Assembly: GCA_022770345.1 (NCBI GenBank) | Contig: JALEII010000021.1 | Coordinates: 1 to 32,619 of the forward strand | Source of the DNA: Clostridiales bacterium | GTDB lineage: Bacteria > Bacillota > Clostridia > Oscillospirales > Oscillospiraceae | DNA length: 32,619 bases | Reading direction: 5' to 3' | Part shown: piece after piece, positions 7,843 to 15,035 of the stretch | How positions within the stretch are numbered: position 1 is the first letter of the stretch | Layout of the letters: every line of letters starts with the position of its first letter | Program-made: the position numbers and the translations under genes | The notes under the pieces: model-generated | What the model was told of the DNA's origin: nothing | What the model saw: the letters and a program-made list of their open reading frames with translations, nothing else | Database searches by the model: none

Positions 7843-8861
7843 TTCGTCACTCCCGTCCCGTCGTAATCGTAAAGATACTCGGCCAGCTCCCGCTCGATGG
7901 TTTTCAGGTCCTCCCCGATGTCGTAGGTCTCCCACGTCCGGGTATTTTTGATGGACTTGGCCGGATCCAGATACTGCTTCGGGGCCGCATGGTCCTCCTC
8001 GCTGAGGCCCAGGAAGTCCCGCAGGGCAGCCGTGGTCCCGTCATAGCGGTAGATCAGATCCTCAAAATGAATCAGCATCACCCGCTCCGGGTCGTAGACC
8101 TCCGTTTTCCGGTGGGCCCGGGTGTACCGATACCACTTGCAGAAGGTCTCCACGTCATCCGTGGGGATCACATGGCAGCGCCAGCGGAATTTTTCCAGAA
8201 TATACAAATCCCTGGGGTCCCGGTCCACCACGATGACCCGGATGTCGTCAAAGAACGGCAGATACCGCCAAATTTCCGAGGGCGGCACCAACTGGTCCAC
8301 CATCAGCATGGGGGCGTTCTGGGGATTGGCCGCCTCCATCAGCTGGGACACATAGGTCCGGGTCTTTTCCAGAAATTCCTCCTTGGTAGGATGACCGCAG
8401 TAGGTGATTTCCTTGGGCAGAGAATTCAGCGTATGCTCATTATGACGGCCCAGAGTCAGCTTGTAAAGTTTGCTGAATATCTGCTTCCGGTCATAATAGC
8501 CGATGCCCCGGTCCAGAAGATCGTACTGCCACCAGCCCCGGTAGGAAAAATCCACCAGGGAATCGATGTACCGGTAGGAGATTTCCTTCCAGCGGTTCTG
8601 GAAAAAAGGCTCATAGCGATGGGTCAGCCGGTTGCCGGAGTAGAAATCCACCAGCTTCTTGAAGCGCTTGATGGCATGGCCGGAGTTGTGCCGGTTGTGA
8701 TTTTCCGTCAGATGATATTGCAGGTCCGATACGCCGTCCATATCGTGGAGAATCCGAATTTCGGAATCCCCCAGGCTCTTGACCGTGGAAAATTCCGTCA
8801 CGTAATCCGTGACGGCACTGGAACCGGTGCCATAGTAGCTGGCGCAGGTGATGACTCTCAT
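7839..8861 (-). CDS. Sulfotransferase-like P-loop protein
   Basis: 340 residues from ATG 8861 (MRVITCASYYGTGSSAVTDY), with a GGGGA site 9 bases upstream. An N-terminal strand leads into a glycine-rich loop YYGTGSSA (residues 9-16), where PAPS-dependent sulfotransferases bind the 5'-phosphosulfate. A later segment VIVVDRDPRDLY (209-220) has the R-DPRD form of the 3'-phosphate-binding motif of this family. The basic, aromatic-rich middle fits a carbohydrate acceptor. It could sulfate a sugar of the repeat unit before or after export. No PAPS-synthesis genes are in the window. A P-loop kinase of related fold is the main alternative, because the loop lacks the Lys of a classic Walker A. Confidence 0.62.
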   Translation of the reverse strand: MRVITCASYYGTGSSAVTDYVTEFSTVKSLGDSEIRILHDMDGVSDLQYHLTENHNRHNSGHAIKRFKKLVDFYSGNRLTHRYEPFFQNRWKEISYRYIDSLVDFSYRGWWQYDLLDRGIGYYDRKQIFSKLYKLTLGRHNEHTLNSLPKEITYCGHPTKEEFLEKTRTYVSQLMEAANPQNAPMLMVDQLVPPSEIWRYLPFFDDIRVIVVDRDPRDLYILEKFRWRCHVIPTDDVETFCKWYRYTRAHRKTEVYDPERVMLIHFEDLIYRYDGTTAALRDFLGLSEEDHAAPKQYLDPAKSIKNTRTWETYDIGEDLKTIERELAEYLYDYDGTGVTK

Positions 8862-8877
8862 GTATGTTCCCCCATTT

Positions 8878-9870
8878 TCAGATACTGACACCCCGGACCC
8901 GGTCCGGCAGAATGCCGATGACCTTGCGAAGAACGGCGCACAGCCCATACAAGGCCCCACCAGGAAGGCTCCGGGCCATGCCGTTCAGAAGGCGGTATTT
9001 TCCGCCCAGGCCCGTGCCGGCAGGCAGGTCCGCTTTGGCCTTCTTGATGGCGGCGCATTTTTCTCCGTAGGTCATAGGGCATTGCTTCTTCTGCAGATTG
9101 AAGATCATGGCGTAGAAAAATTTCGTCCGCAGCAGACCCTCCATAGGATTTTCCAGATGGTACGCCGCCAGGGTCCGGTCCATTTTCTCTAAAGACCGCC
9201 GCCGGACCGCATACAGGTCCTTCCGATAGATGGTCGTAGCGGTGCTGTTCTCCACGAGATAGGAATAGATGGGCCGGTCCAGATAAACCACCCGCTCCGC
9301 CCGGAGCAGGTATTCCAGATTGAAATTAAAGTCCTCTCCCAAGGGCAGCGTCTCGTCAAAGGCGATTGCGTACTCCGTCAGGATGCTTCGCTTGTAGAGC
9401 TTTGCATAAACACAGTTCAGCCCGTTGGACAGCGCCTCGCTCAGACGCTCCCGAATCTGACTTTGGGAATAAGCACCCGCTTTGGGAACGCAGTCTACCC
9501 GCTTCCCGCCGCAGACCTTGGTATATCCGGCAATCAGATAATCCCCGCCGCCGTTTTCCATGGCCTCCACGGCCGTTTGGACCATATCCGGCGGGCAGGA
9601 ATCATCCGCATCCGCAAACATGATATATTCACCGGACGCCTCCCGGAGGCCCCGGTTGCGTGCACTGCTGACACCGCCGTTTTCCTTGCGGATGAGCCGC
9701 AGGGCCTCGCCATAGGGCTTCAGCACATCGGCGGTGTTGTCCTTGGATCCGTCATCTACGATAATGATCTCCATATTCCGGTATGTCTGGCCCAGCAGCC
9801 CCTCCGCCACAGTGCAGATCGTTCCGGCTGCATTATACGCAGGCACGATTACGGATACTTTCAATATCAT
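8878..9870 (-). CDS. Glycosyltransferase family 2
   Basis: 330 residues with a GT-A fold at the N-terminus: VSVIVPAYNAAGTI (about 5-18), IIIVDDGSKDNT (35-46), NGGVSSARNRG and the metal-binding FADADD. These are the standard motifs of inverting GT2 transferases that use UDP- or TDP-sugars. The C-terminal third is less conserved and ends with helices that may touch the membrane. The ATG at 9870 lies one base after GGAGG. A TTG two codons later (LKVSVIVPAYN) has better spacing, so the true N-terminus may be two residues shorter. It is separated by 31 bases from the upstream GT4 and 16 bases from the sulfotransferase-like gene. Confidence 0.9.
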   Translation of the reverse strand: MILKVSVIVPAYNAAGTICTVAEGLLGQTYRNMEIIIVDDGSKDNTADVLKPYGEALRLIRKENGGVSSARNRGLREASGEYIMFADADDSCPPDMVQTAVEAMENGGGDYLIAGYTKVCGGKRVDCVPKAGAYSQSQIRERLSEALSNGLNCVYAKLYKRSILTEYAIAFDETLPLGEDFNFNLEYLLRAERVVYLDRPIYSYLVENSTATTIYRKDLYAVRRRSLEKMDRTLAAYHLENPMEGLLRTKFFYAMIFNLQKKQCPMTYGEKCAAIKKAKADLPAGTGLGGKYRLLNGMARSLPGGALYGLCAVLRKVIGILPDRVRGVSI

Positions 9871-9901
9871 CCCTCCATCCGGTTCCGTTCCTTAGGCAGC
9901 A

Positions 9902-11047
9902 TTATTCCTGCAGGCCGTAAATATCCCGCATCATTGCCCCGACCTTTTCCCTGGAAAATCCCAGGACCTTTTCCCGATTATGTGCGCCCAGGGCCGCCCG
10001 GTCCCGGTCCAGAAGGCCCCCGATGGCCCTGGCGCAGGAATCCACGTCCGCCGGGTCAAAGAGGGCCCCGCCTGCCGTGTCGATGAGGTCCGTGTTGCCC
10101 CGGATTCCGGAACAGGCCACGGCACGCCTGCAGGCCATGGCCTCCATCAGCGCCACGGACAACCCCTCCCGTTTGGAGGGGAACACGAACAGGTCGCAGG
10201 CCTTGACGATGCCCGGCACGTCGCTGCGATAGCCCAGCAGATGCAGACGTTCGCCCAGGCCCAGTTCTTCCGCCAATCCCTTCAGGGCCGAAGCGTTGGG
10301 ACCCTGACCGCAGATGGCATAATGGACCGTTTCAGGCAGTTCCTTCATGGCCCGCAGCACCAGCGCATGATTTTTATTGTCGTTCAGCTCGCCTACGGAG
10401 AGCATCAGGAAATCGCCCTCCGGGATATGCAGCTCCTGCCGGATGGGCTGAAGCGCCACATGGTCGATCTTGTCCGGATCAATGCCGATTCCCGGCACAT
10501 AGGCAACTCTTCCGCCCTTTTTCAGCCGGAATTTCCGTTCCGCCAGGGCATGGTCCTCCCGGTTGATGGTAATGAGCGTGTCGGTGAACCGTCCGCAGAA
10601 CCGCTCCATGGGATAGTAGAGCAGCCAGTTTTTCCGGGGAGCGCCCTGATAGAAATGGAAGCCGTGGGCGGTATAGATCATTTTCGTTTTGGCATAATGC
10701 CTGCTGCACCGGTTGGCCAGCCGGCAGATCATGCCGCCGATGGGCGAATGGCAGTGGATGAGGTCGTAGGCCCCTTCGTTCATCCGCTGTTTACTCAGCC
10801 GGAAGGATTGGAAAATGGCCCCCAGGGCCGTGACCTTCCGGGGCACGGGGATATGGTAGACCCCGCAGCCCATTTCCCGCAGAGTCTGCTCCATGGCCTG
10901 AATTTTTTCGGCGGAAATGGTGCTGCCCTCTTTCATGTTGCAGGCCACGTCCACCTGATAGCCCCCGTCCATCAGGAGCCGGATGTTGTCCATATTGAAC
11001 TGCTGAATCATGGAAGCCACGGAGGCATACATCAGCGCCTTTTTCAT
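9902..11047 (-). CDS. Glycosyltransferase family 4
   Basis: 381 residues starting MKKALMYASVASMIQQFN. Like many enzymes that act early in capsule repeat-unit assembly, it resembles the EpsD/CapM type of GT4: MIYTAHGFHFYQGAP near residue 124 and a REGLSVALMEAMAC E-x7-E motif near residue 280. These transferases often add the second sugar to the undecaprenyl-diphosphate-linked primer. Its ATG overlaps the epimerase stop (ATGA) with GGAGAAG upstream. Being second after the priming pair fits this early role, but donor and acceptor are inferred only from position. Confidence 0.9.
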   Translation of the reverse strand: MKKALMYASVASMIQQFNMDNIRLLMDGGYQVDVACNMKEGSTISAEKIQAMEQTLREMGCGVYHIPVPRKVTALGAIFQSFRLSKQRMNEGAYDLIHCHSPIGGMICRLANRCSRHYAKTKMIYTAHGFHFYQGAPRKNWLLYYPMERFCGRFTDTLITINREDHALAERKFRLKKGGRVAYVPGIGIDPDKIDHVALQPIRQELHIPEGDFLMLSVGELNDNKNHALVLRAMKELPETVHYAICGQGPNASALKGLAEELGLGERLHLLGYRSDVPGIVKACDLFVFPSKREGLSVALMEAMACRRAVACSGIRGNTDLIDTAGGALFDPADVDSCARAIGGLLDRDRAALGAHNREKVLGFSREKVGAMMRDIYGLQE

Positions 11048-11922
11048 AGGGTCTTCTCCGTTTCTTCAATGGAGCGGGCCAGGTCCGCCACGCAGTAATC
11101 CCCCGGCGCTGCACTGAGGGCCGGGTCATAGCACAGGCTGCCGAAGGCCTTGTTCACCAGTCCCGTGCAGTGGGAGAGCAGCTTCAGTGCCCAGGTAAAG
11201 CCGGGGACCAGGACAATATGCTTCCCGTGGGCCTTGGCAATCAGGGCCACCAGCTGGGAAGTATTGGAATATTCCCGGTTCTGGGGCCAGAAAATGCCCC
11301 CAATGCCCTGCTCGATAAGCAGCCGCACGCACTCGGCCAGATTCTCCACATACAGCATGGAGCGCTGATTGCCCACCTTCGGGAACAACGGCAGCTTCCG
11401 GGCCATTTTGGAAAGGGTGGGATAATTCCCCTTGCTGCCGGGGCCGTAGATCATGGGCGGCCGCAGGACCGCCACCCGAAAAGCGTCGCTTTCCAGCTTT
11501 TTCAGTCCTTTCTCCGCCTGGACCTTGCTGTCTCCATAGAAATTCGCCGGGGCCACTGGGGTATCTTTGGTAATGACCTTCCGCTTCCCGATGGGGGCGC
11601 TGTCGCCGTAGACAATGGCGCTGCTCATGTACAGGAACTGGCCCACGCCGTCGGCCTTGGCCTTTTCCGCCACCGCCAGGGTCAGGTCCCGGTTCACGGC
11701 ATAATATTCCGCCTTCCGCTCCTGGCTGACGTGGCCCACGTCCGCATGGGCGATGCCCGCCACATGAAAAACCGCATCATATCCGGAAAAATCGGCCTGC
11801 TTCCACTTCTCGCCCCGGACACTGAGCGTATCCACCGCATATTTTTCCGGCCAGCGGGCCAGATAGTCGGCCACGGAAGCGCCGATATAGCTGTGTGCGC
11901 CGGTAATGAGAATCTTCCTCAT
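11044..11922 (-). CDS. NAD-dependent sugar epimerase/reductase (extended SDR)
   Basis: 292 residues from ATG 11922 (MRKILITGAHSYIG), with AAGGAGAAGG upstream and an ATGA overlap with the sugar transferase stop. The Rossmann motif GAHSYIG (a GxxxxxG variant of TGxxGxxG), the conserved YMSSAIVYG strand and the catalytic YGDSK (Tyr-x3-Lys) place it in the extended short-chain dehydrogenases. A following VLRPPMIYGPG is typical of sugar-nucleotide epimerases and of reductases acting with sugar transferases. It probably prepares the UDP-sugar (for example a 4-keto or 4-epimer form) that the adjacent priming transferase uses. The exact reaction cannot be read. Confidence 0.85.
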   Translation of the reverse strand: MRKILITGAHSYIGASVADYLARWPEKYAVDTLSVRGEKWKQADFSGYDAVFHVAGIAHADVGHVSQERKAEYYAVNRDLTLAVAEKAKADGVGQFLYMSSAIVYGDSAPIGKRKVITKDTPVAPANFYGDSKVQAEKGLKKLESDAFRVAVLRPPMIYGPGSKGNYPTLSKMARKLPLFPKVGNQRSMLYVENLAECVRLLIEQGIGGIFWPQNREYSNTSQLVALIAKAHGKHIVLVPGFTWALKLLSHCTGLVNKAFGSLCYDPALSAAPGDYCVADLARSIEETEKTL

Positions 11923-12581
11923 TGTTTTTCGGCCTTCTCCTTCTCCAGCGTGCCGGTGCCGCCCTCCACCACACCGTCGTGCTTCAACACGGAGGTGATG
12001 GTGCCGAAGAAGCACTTGCAGTCAAACAAAAAGCTCATTTTTTGCACATATTCCCCGTCCAGTTTGGCCTTCACGGGAATTTCCAGTTCGTCCCGACCGT
12101 TGATCTGGGCCCAGCCGGTGAGGCCCGGACGGATGTCGTTGGCGTGATACTGATCCCGCTCGGCGATCAGGTCGTCCTGGTTCCAAAGGGCCGGCCGGGG
12201 GCCGATGACGGCCATCTGTCCGGCAAAAATATTGAAAAGCTGGGGCAGCTCGTCCAGACTGGTCTTGCGGATGAACCGGCCGGTCCTGGTGATGAAATGC
12301 TCCGGGTCGTTCAGCAGATGCGTGGGCAGGTCCTTGGGAGTGTCGGTCCGCATGGAGCGGAACTTCCAGATCTCAAAGGTCTTTTTGTTCTTTCCTACTC
12401 GCTTCTGCTTGAACCGGATGGGGCCGGGGGATTCCAGCTTCACCGCCAGGGCCACGCCCAGCAGCACCGGGGACAGCACCACGATGCCGCAGCCGGACAG
12501 CAGCACGTCCAGGGCCCGCTTCACCGGCAGATACCGCCGGGCGGCAGGGGTAAGAAAATCATTCGTTGGATGGGACATCAC
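11919..12581 (-). CDS. Priming undecaprenyl-phosphate sugar phosphotransferase (PglC/WcaJ-C type)
   Basis: 220 residues. This short form has one N-terminal hydrophobic re-entrant segment (VLLSGCGIVVLSPVLLGVAL, about 29-48) followed by the catalytic domain with KQKRVGKN, WKFRSM and the Asp-Glu dyad in SLDELPQLFNI. Further motifs are VIGPRPAL and RPGLTGWAQINGRDEL. It transfers a sugar-1-phosphate from UDP-sugar to undecaprenyl phosphate and so starts repeat-unit synthesis. It lacks the four-helix N-terminus of WbaP, as in monotopic PglC. It is the first gene of the operon. GTG at 12581 has GGAGG 7 bases upstream; ATG at 12578 would add three more bases of spacing. Either start is possible. Confidence 0.93.
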   Translation of the reverse strand: MMSHPTNDFLTPAARRYLPVKRALDVLLSGCGIVVLSPVLLGVALAVKLESPGPIRFKQKRVGKNKKTFEIWKFRSMRTDTPKDLPTHLLNDPEHFITRTGRFIRKTSLDELPQLFNIFAGQMAVIGPRPALWNQDDLIAERDQYHANDIRPGLTGWAQINGRDELEIPVKAKLDGEYVQKMSFLFDCKCFFGTITSVLKHDGVVEGGTGTLEKEKAEKQ

Positions 12582-12648
12582 GCAAGCGCCTCCGCAGACC
12601 GCATTTCAAATAGCGGTTTCTTTTTGTCTGATAAATGCCATATTTATG

Positions 12649-12690
12649 ATTATACGGATTCATTATACAATAGGGTGCCCGTCTTTTCAA
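12649..12690 (-). promoter_or_regulatory. Promoter of the polysaccharide operon, with a tandem second -10
   Basis: On the minus strand TTGAAA (12685-12690) and a perfect TATAAT (12662-12667) are separated by 17 bases. A second TATAAT lies 13 bases further downstream (12649-12654) without a good -35. The predicted start is near 12655, leaving a leader of about 75 bases that includes a small ACCGC/GCGGT hairpin before the GGAGG site. Confidence 0.88.
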
Positions 12691-12778
12691 GCCTATTTTC
12701 GACTCCGCTCCCCCACTTCCGGATTATTTGCAAAAAATTCACATCCGGCAGGCCAATAACGGCCCCGGAGACAGGGAA

Positions 12779-12975
12779 AAGCTCCCCTGTGTAGGGGGAG
12801 CTGTCTGCCCTTATGGGCAGACTGAGGGGGTGTAATCTAGGGTTTCCGAAAATCTCCCGGCGGTGCGCAAAATAGCCTTCCCCTGGGGGAAGGTGGCTCG
12901 GCGTTAGCCGAGACGGATGAGGGGCGGTAGGCAGTTCGATTTTGAGTGTAGGGGCGGCGGCATGCCCCGCCCGCT
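12779..12975. repeat. Hairpin-repeat block upstream of the operon
   Basis: The ordered modules are: GCTCCCCTGTGTAGGGGGAGC (a near-perfect hairpin), then GTCTGCCC/GGGCAGAC followed by TGAGGGGGTGTAAT, then GAAAATCTCCCGGCGG, then CCTTCCCCTGGGGGAAGG with a CTCGGC/GCCGAG hairpin and ACGGATGAGGGGCGGTAGGC, then GTAGGGGCGGCGGCATGCCC (12948-12967) running into CGCCCG. The first two pieces recur inverted at 24573-24625. The last two recur at 28028-28088. No coding sequence is seen here. Confidence 0.8.
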
Positions 12976-13024
12976 AACCGGAGATTACAGAGCGGAATAA
13001 ATCGACGCAGAATCTAACGGGACA

Positions 13025-13182
13025 GAGAAAAGCCTTCCCCTGGAGGGGAAGGTGGTCCGGCCTAAGCCGGACCGGATGAGGTCGAAGGTAACAGCGTTGT
13101 ACCGACTTATGGTGATAATCGATAGCTTCGACCTCATCAGTCGCAACTAAAGTTGCGCCAGCTTCCCCTCCAGGGGAAGCCT
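13025..13182 (-). repeat. MITE-like structured repeat, copy 2 (158 bp, inverted)
   Basis: Read on the minus strand, this aligns without gaps to 444-601. Shared blocks are the terminal hairpins, GATGAGGTCGAAGCTA, ATCACCATA, GTACAACGCTGTTACC, TCGACCTCATCCG and CCTTCCCCTCCAGGGGAAGG. The two subterminal hairpins are GCAACT/AGTTGC and GGTCCGGC/GCCGGACC, different in sequence from copy 1 but equally paired and of equal length. Two changes in the left terminal stem are compensatory. Confidence 0.85.
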
Positions 13183-13212
13183 CTCGCTCCGCCGGGAGGT
13201 GTCCATTCCCAC

Positions 13213-13244
13213 AAAAAATCCCCCGACCGGGTAGGTCGGGGGAT
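13213..13244 (-). terminator. Terminator of the esterase gene
   Basis: An 11-bp perfect stem (13218-13228 with 13234-13244, ATCCCCCGACC/GGTCGGGGGAT) is followed on the minus strand by TTTTTTG. It lies just past the stop codon at 13250. Confidence 0.93.
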
Positions 13245-13249
13245 CTGCA

Positions 13250-14059
13250 TTAGCCTTGGTGGCGCATTTTCTGGATATTCTTCAGGAAATCCTCAATGCA
13301 GCGGTTCCAATATTCCCAGTCGTGGAGGCCGTGGCCGTCCTGAAAATGGACCGCAAAGCCGTTGTCCGCCAGCGTGTCCCGCAGGCGGCAGTTCATGCCG
13401 TAATTGGCCACGTCTTCAAGTCCGCAGTAAAGGAACGCCTCCGGGCGCACATCGTCAGGACCAAACTGCTTCGCCAGGAAGTAGGGATCGTCCGGGGTGT
13501 CCCGCATATTTTCCACGCCGCCCCAGATCAGGTCATACCGGAAGAAGCCGAAGCCCATGGCAATCATTTTCGGCTCCAGCTCCACCGGGTCCACCGCCCC
13601 GGACAGGTCCGCAAAGGCCGCATACAGGTCCGGCCGCCGCAGGGCGCACTTGGAAGCACCGTAGCCGCCCATGGAGGGTCCGGCGATGTAGGTATCCTCC
13701 CGCTTGGCGCTCACGGGGAAGTATTTCTGCACGAACAGAGGCAGCTCCTTGGTGATGAAGTCGAAATAGTTCAGGCCGTACTTGGCATTGGTGTAAAAGC
13801 CGTTCTGGCCGGAAGGCATGACCACGGCCAGCCCCGCCTTTTCGGCAAATTCTTCGATGTTGGTGTGGCGCAGCCACATGGTATGGTCGTCCAGGGCTCC
13901 GTGGAGCAGGTAGAGCACCGGGAAGGGGTTCTGAGGAGCGTAGATATCCTCCAGAGAGGCCCCCACACAGTCGTTATCCCCCACGCCGGGCAGGAGAATG
14001 TCCACATCCACATGGTTCAGAAGGGCCTTGGAAAAAAAGTTGCATTTGTTCAGGATCAT
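13250..14059 (-). CDS. Esterase of the esterase-D/antigen-85 (PF00756) family
   Basis: 269 residues, alpha/beta hydrolase. The segment FPVLYLLHGALDDHTMWLR (about 46-64) supplies the oxyanion loop, and GPSMGGYGA near residues 127-135 holds the nucleophile Ser in GxSxG. The C-terminal HGLHDWEYW supplies the catalytic His. Members hydrolyse S-formylglutathione, acetylated xylan or other acyl esters. There is no signal peptide, so it is probably cytoplasmic. It could be a carbohydrate acetyl- or feruloyl-esterase, as is common in gut Clostridia. AGGAG lies 8 bases before the ATG. It stands alone between two terminators, so it is transcribed separately from the YjjI operon. I saw no convincing promoter in the 140 bases upstream, which contain a repeat fragment. 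Confidence 0.85.
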   Translation of the reverse strand: MILNKCNFFSKALLNHVDVDILLPGVGDNDCVGASLEDIYAPQNPFPVLYLLHGALDDHTMWLRHTNIEEFAEKAGLAVVMPSGQNGFYTNAKYGLNYFDFITKELPLFVQKYFPVSAKREDTYIAGPSMGGYGASKCALRRPDLYAAFADLSGAVDPVELEPKMIAMGFGFFRYDLIWGGVENMRDTPDDPYFLAKQFGPDDVRPEAFLYCGLEDVANYGMNCRLRDTLADNGFAVHFQDGHGLHDWEYWNRCIEDFLKNIQKMRHQG

Positions 14060-14132
14060 AGCTGTGTCTCCTTTGAGAAAGAATCAGGAAAGTCTGGTTT
14101 TTGAATGGCTTCCGGCGATCCCTCTGCAAGAA

Positions 14133-14150
14133 TGCCCCACCGGAAGTGCA
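14133..14150. repeat. Short repeat fragment (GCCCCACCGGAAGTG)
   Basis: The string GCCCCACCGGAAGTGCA here, GCCCCACCGGAAGTCA near 26210 and TTCCACCGGAAGTGCGG near 28152 are close copies, each at the edge of a repeat block or hairpin. This one lies in the leader region of the esterase. Confidence 0.55.
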
Positions 14151-14159
14151 ATTCGTCCG

Positions 14160-14196
14160 AAAAAAGCCCGGGGAGAACACGTGGGTCCTCCCCGGG
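14160..14196 (-). terminator. Terminator of the yjjI-yjjW operon
   Basis: A 9-bp GC-rich stem (14167-14175 with 14188-14196, CCCGGGGAG/CTCCCCGGG) is followed on the minus strand by CTTTTTT. It starts about 5 bases after the yjjW stop. Confidence 0.92.
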
Positions 14197-14201
14197 TAGG
14201 T

Positions 14202-15035
14202 TCACAGGATCAGGACACGGCGGAATCCACGGCTTTCGGCACGGGCCTTCAGCCGGTTCATAAACGCCATACTGGGGGCGGGATGGCCCTCCAAATCCCC
14301 CCGGACCCCGAAGGGCCGGAAGCGGATGAGCTTCAGGAATACCTTCGACACGTCGCCCAATGTATCCGCAATGCCGTCCACGGTGGCCTCGGCATCCACA
14401 TAGCCGGGCAGGCACACAACGCGGACCTCCTCCAGCTTGCCGGTATCATAGAGGTAGCGCAGATTCTGCTTCACGGTGTCGTTTTCCCCGCCGGTGAGGG
14501 CATGGAACACGCCGCCGTCCCAGCTTTTCACGTCCAGCATCACCCCGTCGCAGACCTCCATCAGCTCCGGGTATCGGCTCAGATCGATGGTGCCGTTGCT
14601 GTCCATCAGGCAGGTGAGCCCCGCCCCGTGGGCCAGCTTGAAAAGCGGCACCAGGAATTCCGGATACAGGGCGCATTCTCCGCCGGAGACGGTAATGCCC
14701 CGGATGAAGGGAATGCTCTCCTGCACCTTGGCGAACACCTGCTCCGGGGTCATTTCCGTGACCTTGGGAGAGGCATGATTGGGGCAGACGGCGATGCAGG
14801 TATCGCACTGGCAGCATTTTTCGCTGTCCCAGCAGACCTTTTTGTCCATGACGGTCAGCGCTCCCGCCGGGCACTGCTTCACGCACGCCCCGCAGTTCAC
14901 GCACAGGCGCTGGGTCTCCGGGTTATGGCAGTAGGCGCAATGGATATTGCACTTCTGGAAGAAAATGGAAACCCGGTTTCCCGGCCCGTCCACAACACTG
15001 TATGGAAGGATCTTGTTGACCGGTGCGGAGATCAT
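14202..15035 (-). CDS. yjjW: YjjW-family glycyl radical enzyme activase
   Basis: 277 residues. This radical SAM enzyme uses S-adenosylmethionine and a 4Fe-4S cluster to place the glycyl radical on its partner. The cluster motif is CNIHCAYC (Cys29, Cys33, Cys36). It is followed by an inserted ferredoxin-like segment with two CxxCxxCxxxC sets (Cys45/48/51/55 and Cys74/77/80/84), the layout of the longer GRE activases. VVDGPGNRVSIFFQ before the cluster and the SAM-contact motif TVSGGECALYP are also typical. The leading ISAPVNKILPYSVVDGPG and the pairing with a YjjI-type enzyme point to the YjjW group and not to PflA. Its ATG overlaps the yjjI stop (ATGA), so the two are translationally coupled. 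It is oxygen-sensitive and cytoplasmic. Confidence 0.9.
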   Translation of the reverse strand: MISAPVNKILPYSVVDGPGNRVSIFFQKCNIHCAYCHNPETQRLCVNCGACVKQCPAGALTVMDKKVCWDSEKCCQCDTCIAVCPNHASPKVTEMTPEQVFAKVQESIPFIRGITVSGGECALYPEFLVPLFKLAHGAGLTCLMDSNGTIDLSRYPELMEVCDGVMLDVKSWDGGVFHALTGGENDTVKQNLRYLYDTGKLEEVRVVCLPGYVDAEATVDGIADTLGDVSKVFLKLIRFRPFGVRGDLEGHPAPSMAFMNRLKARAESRGFRRVLIL

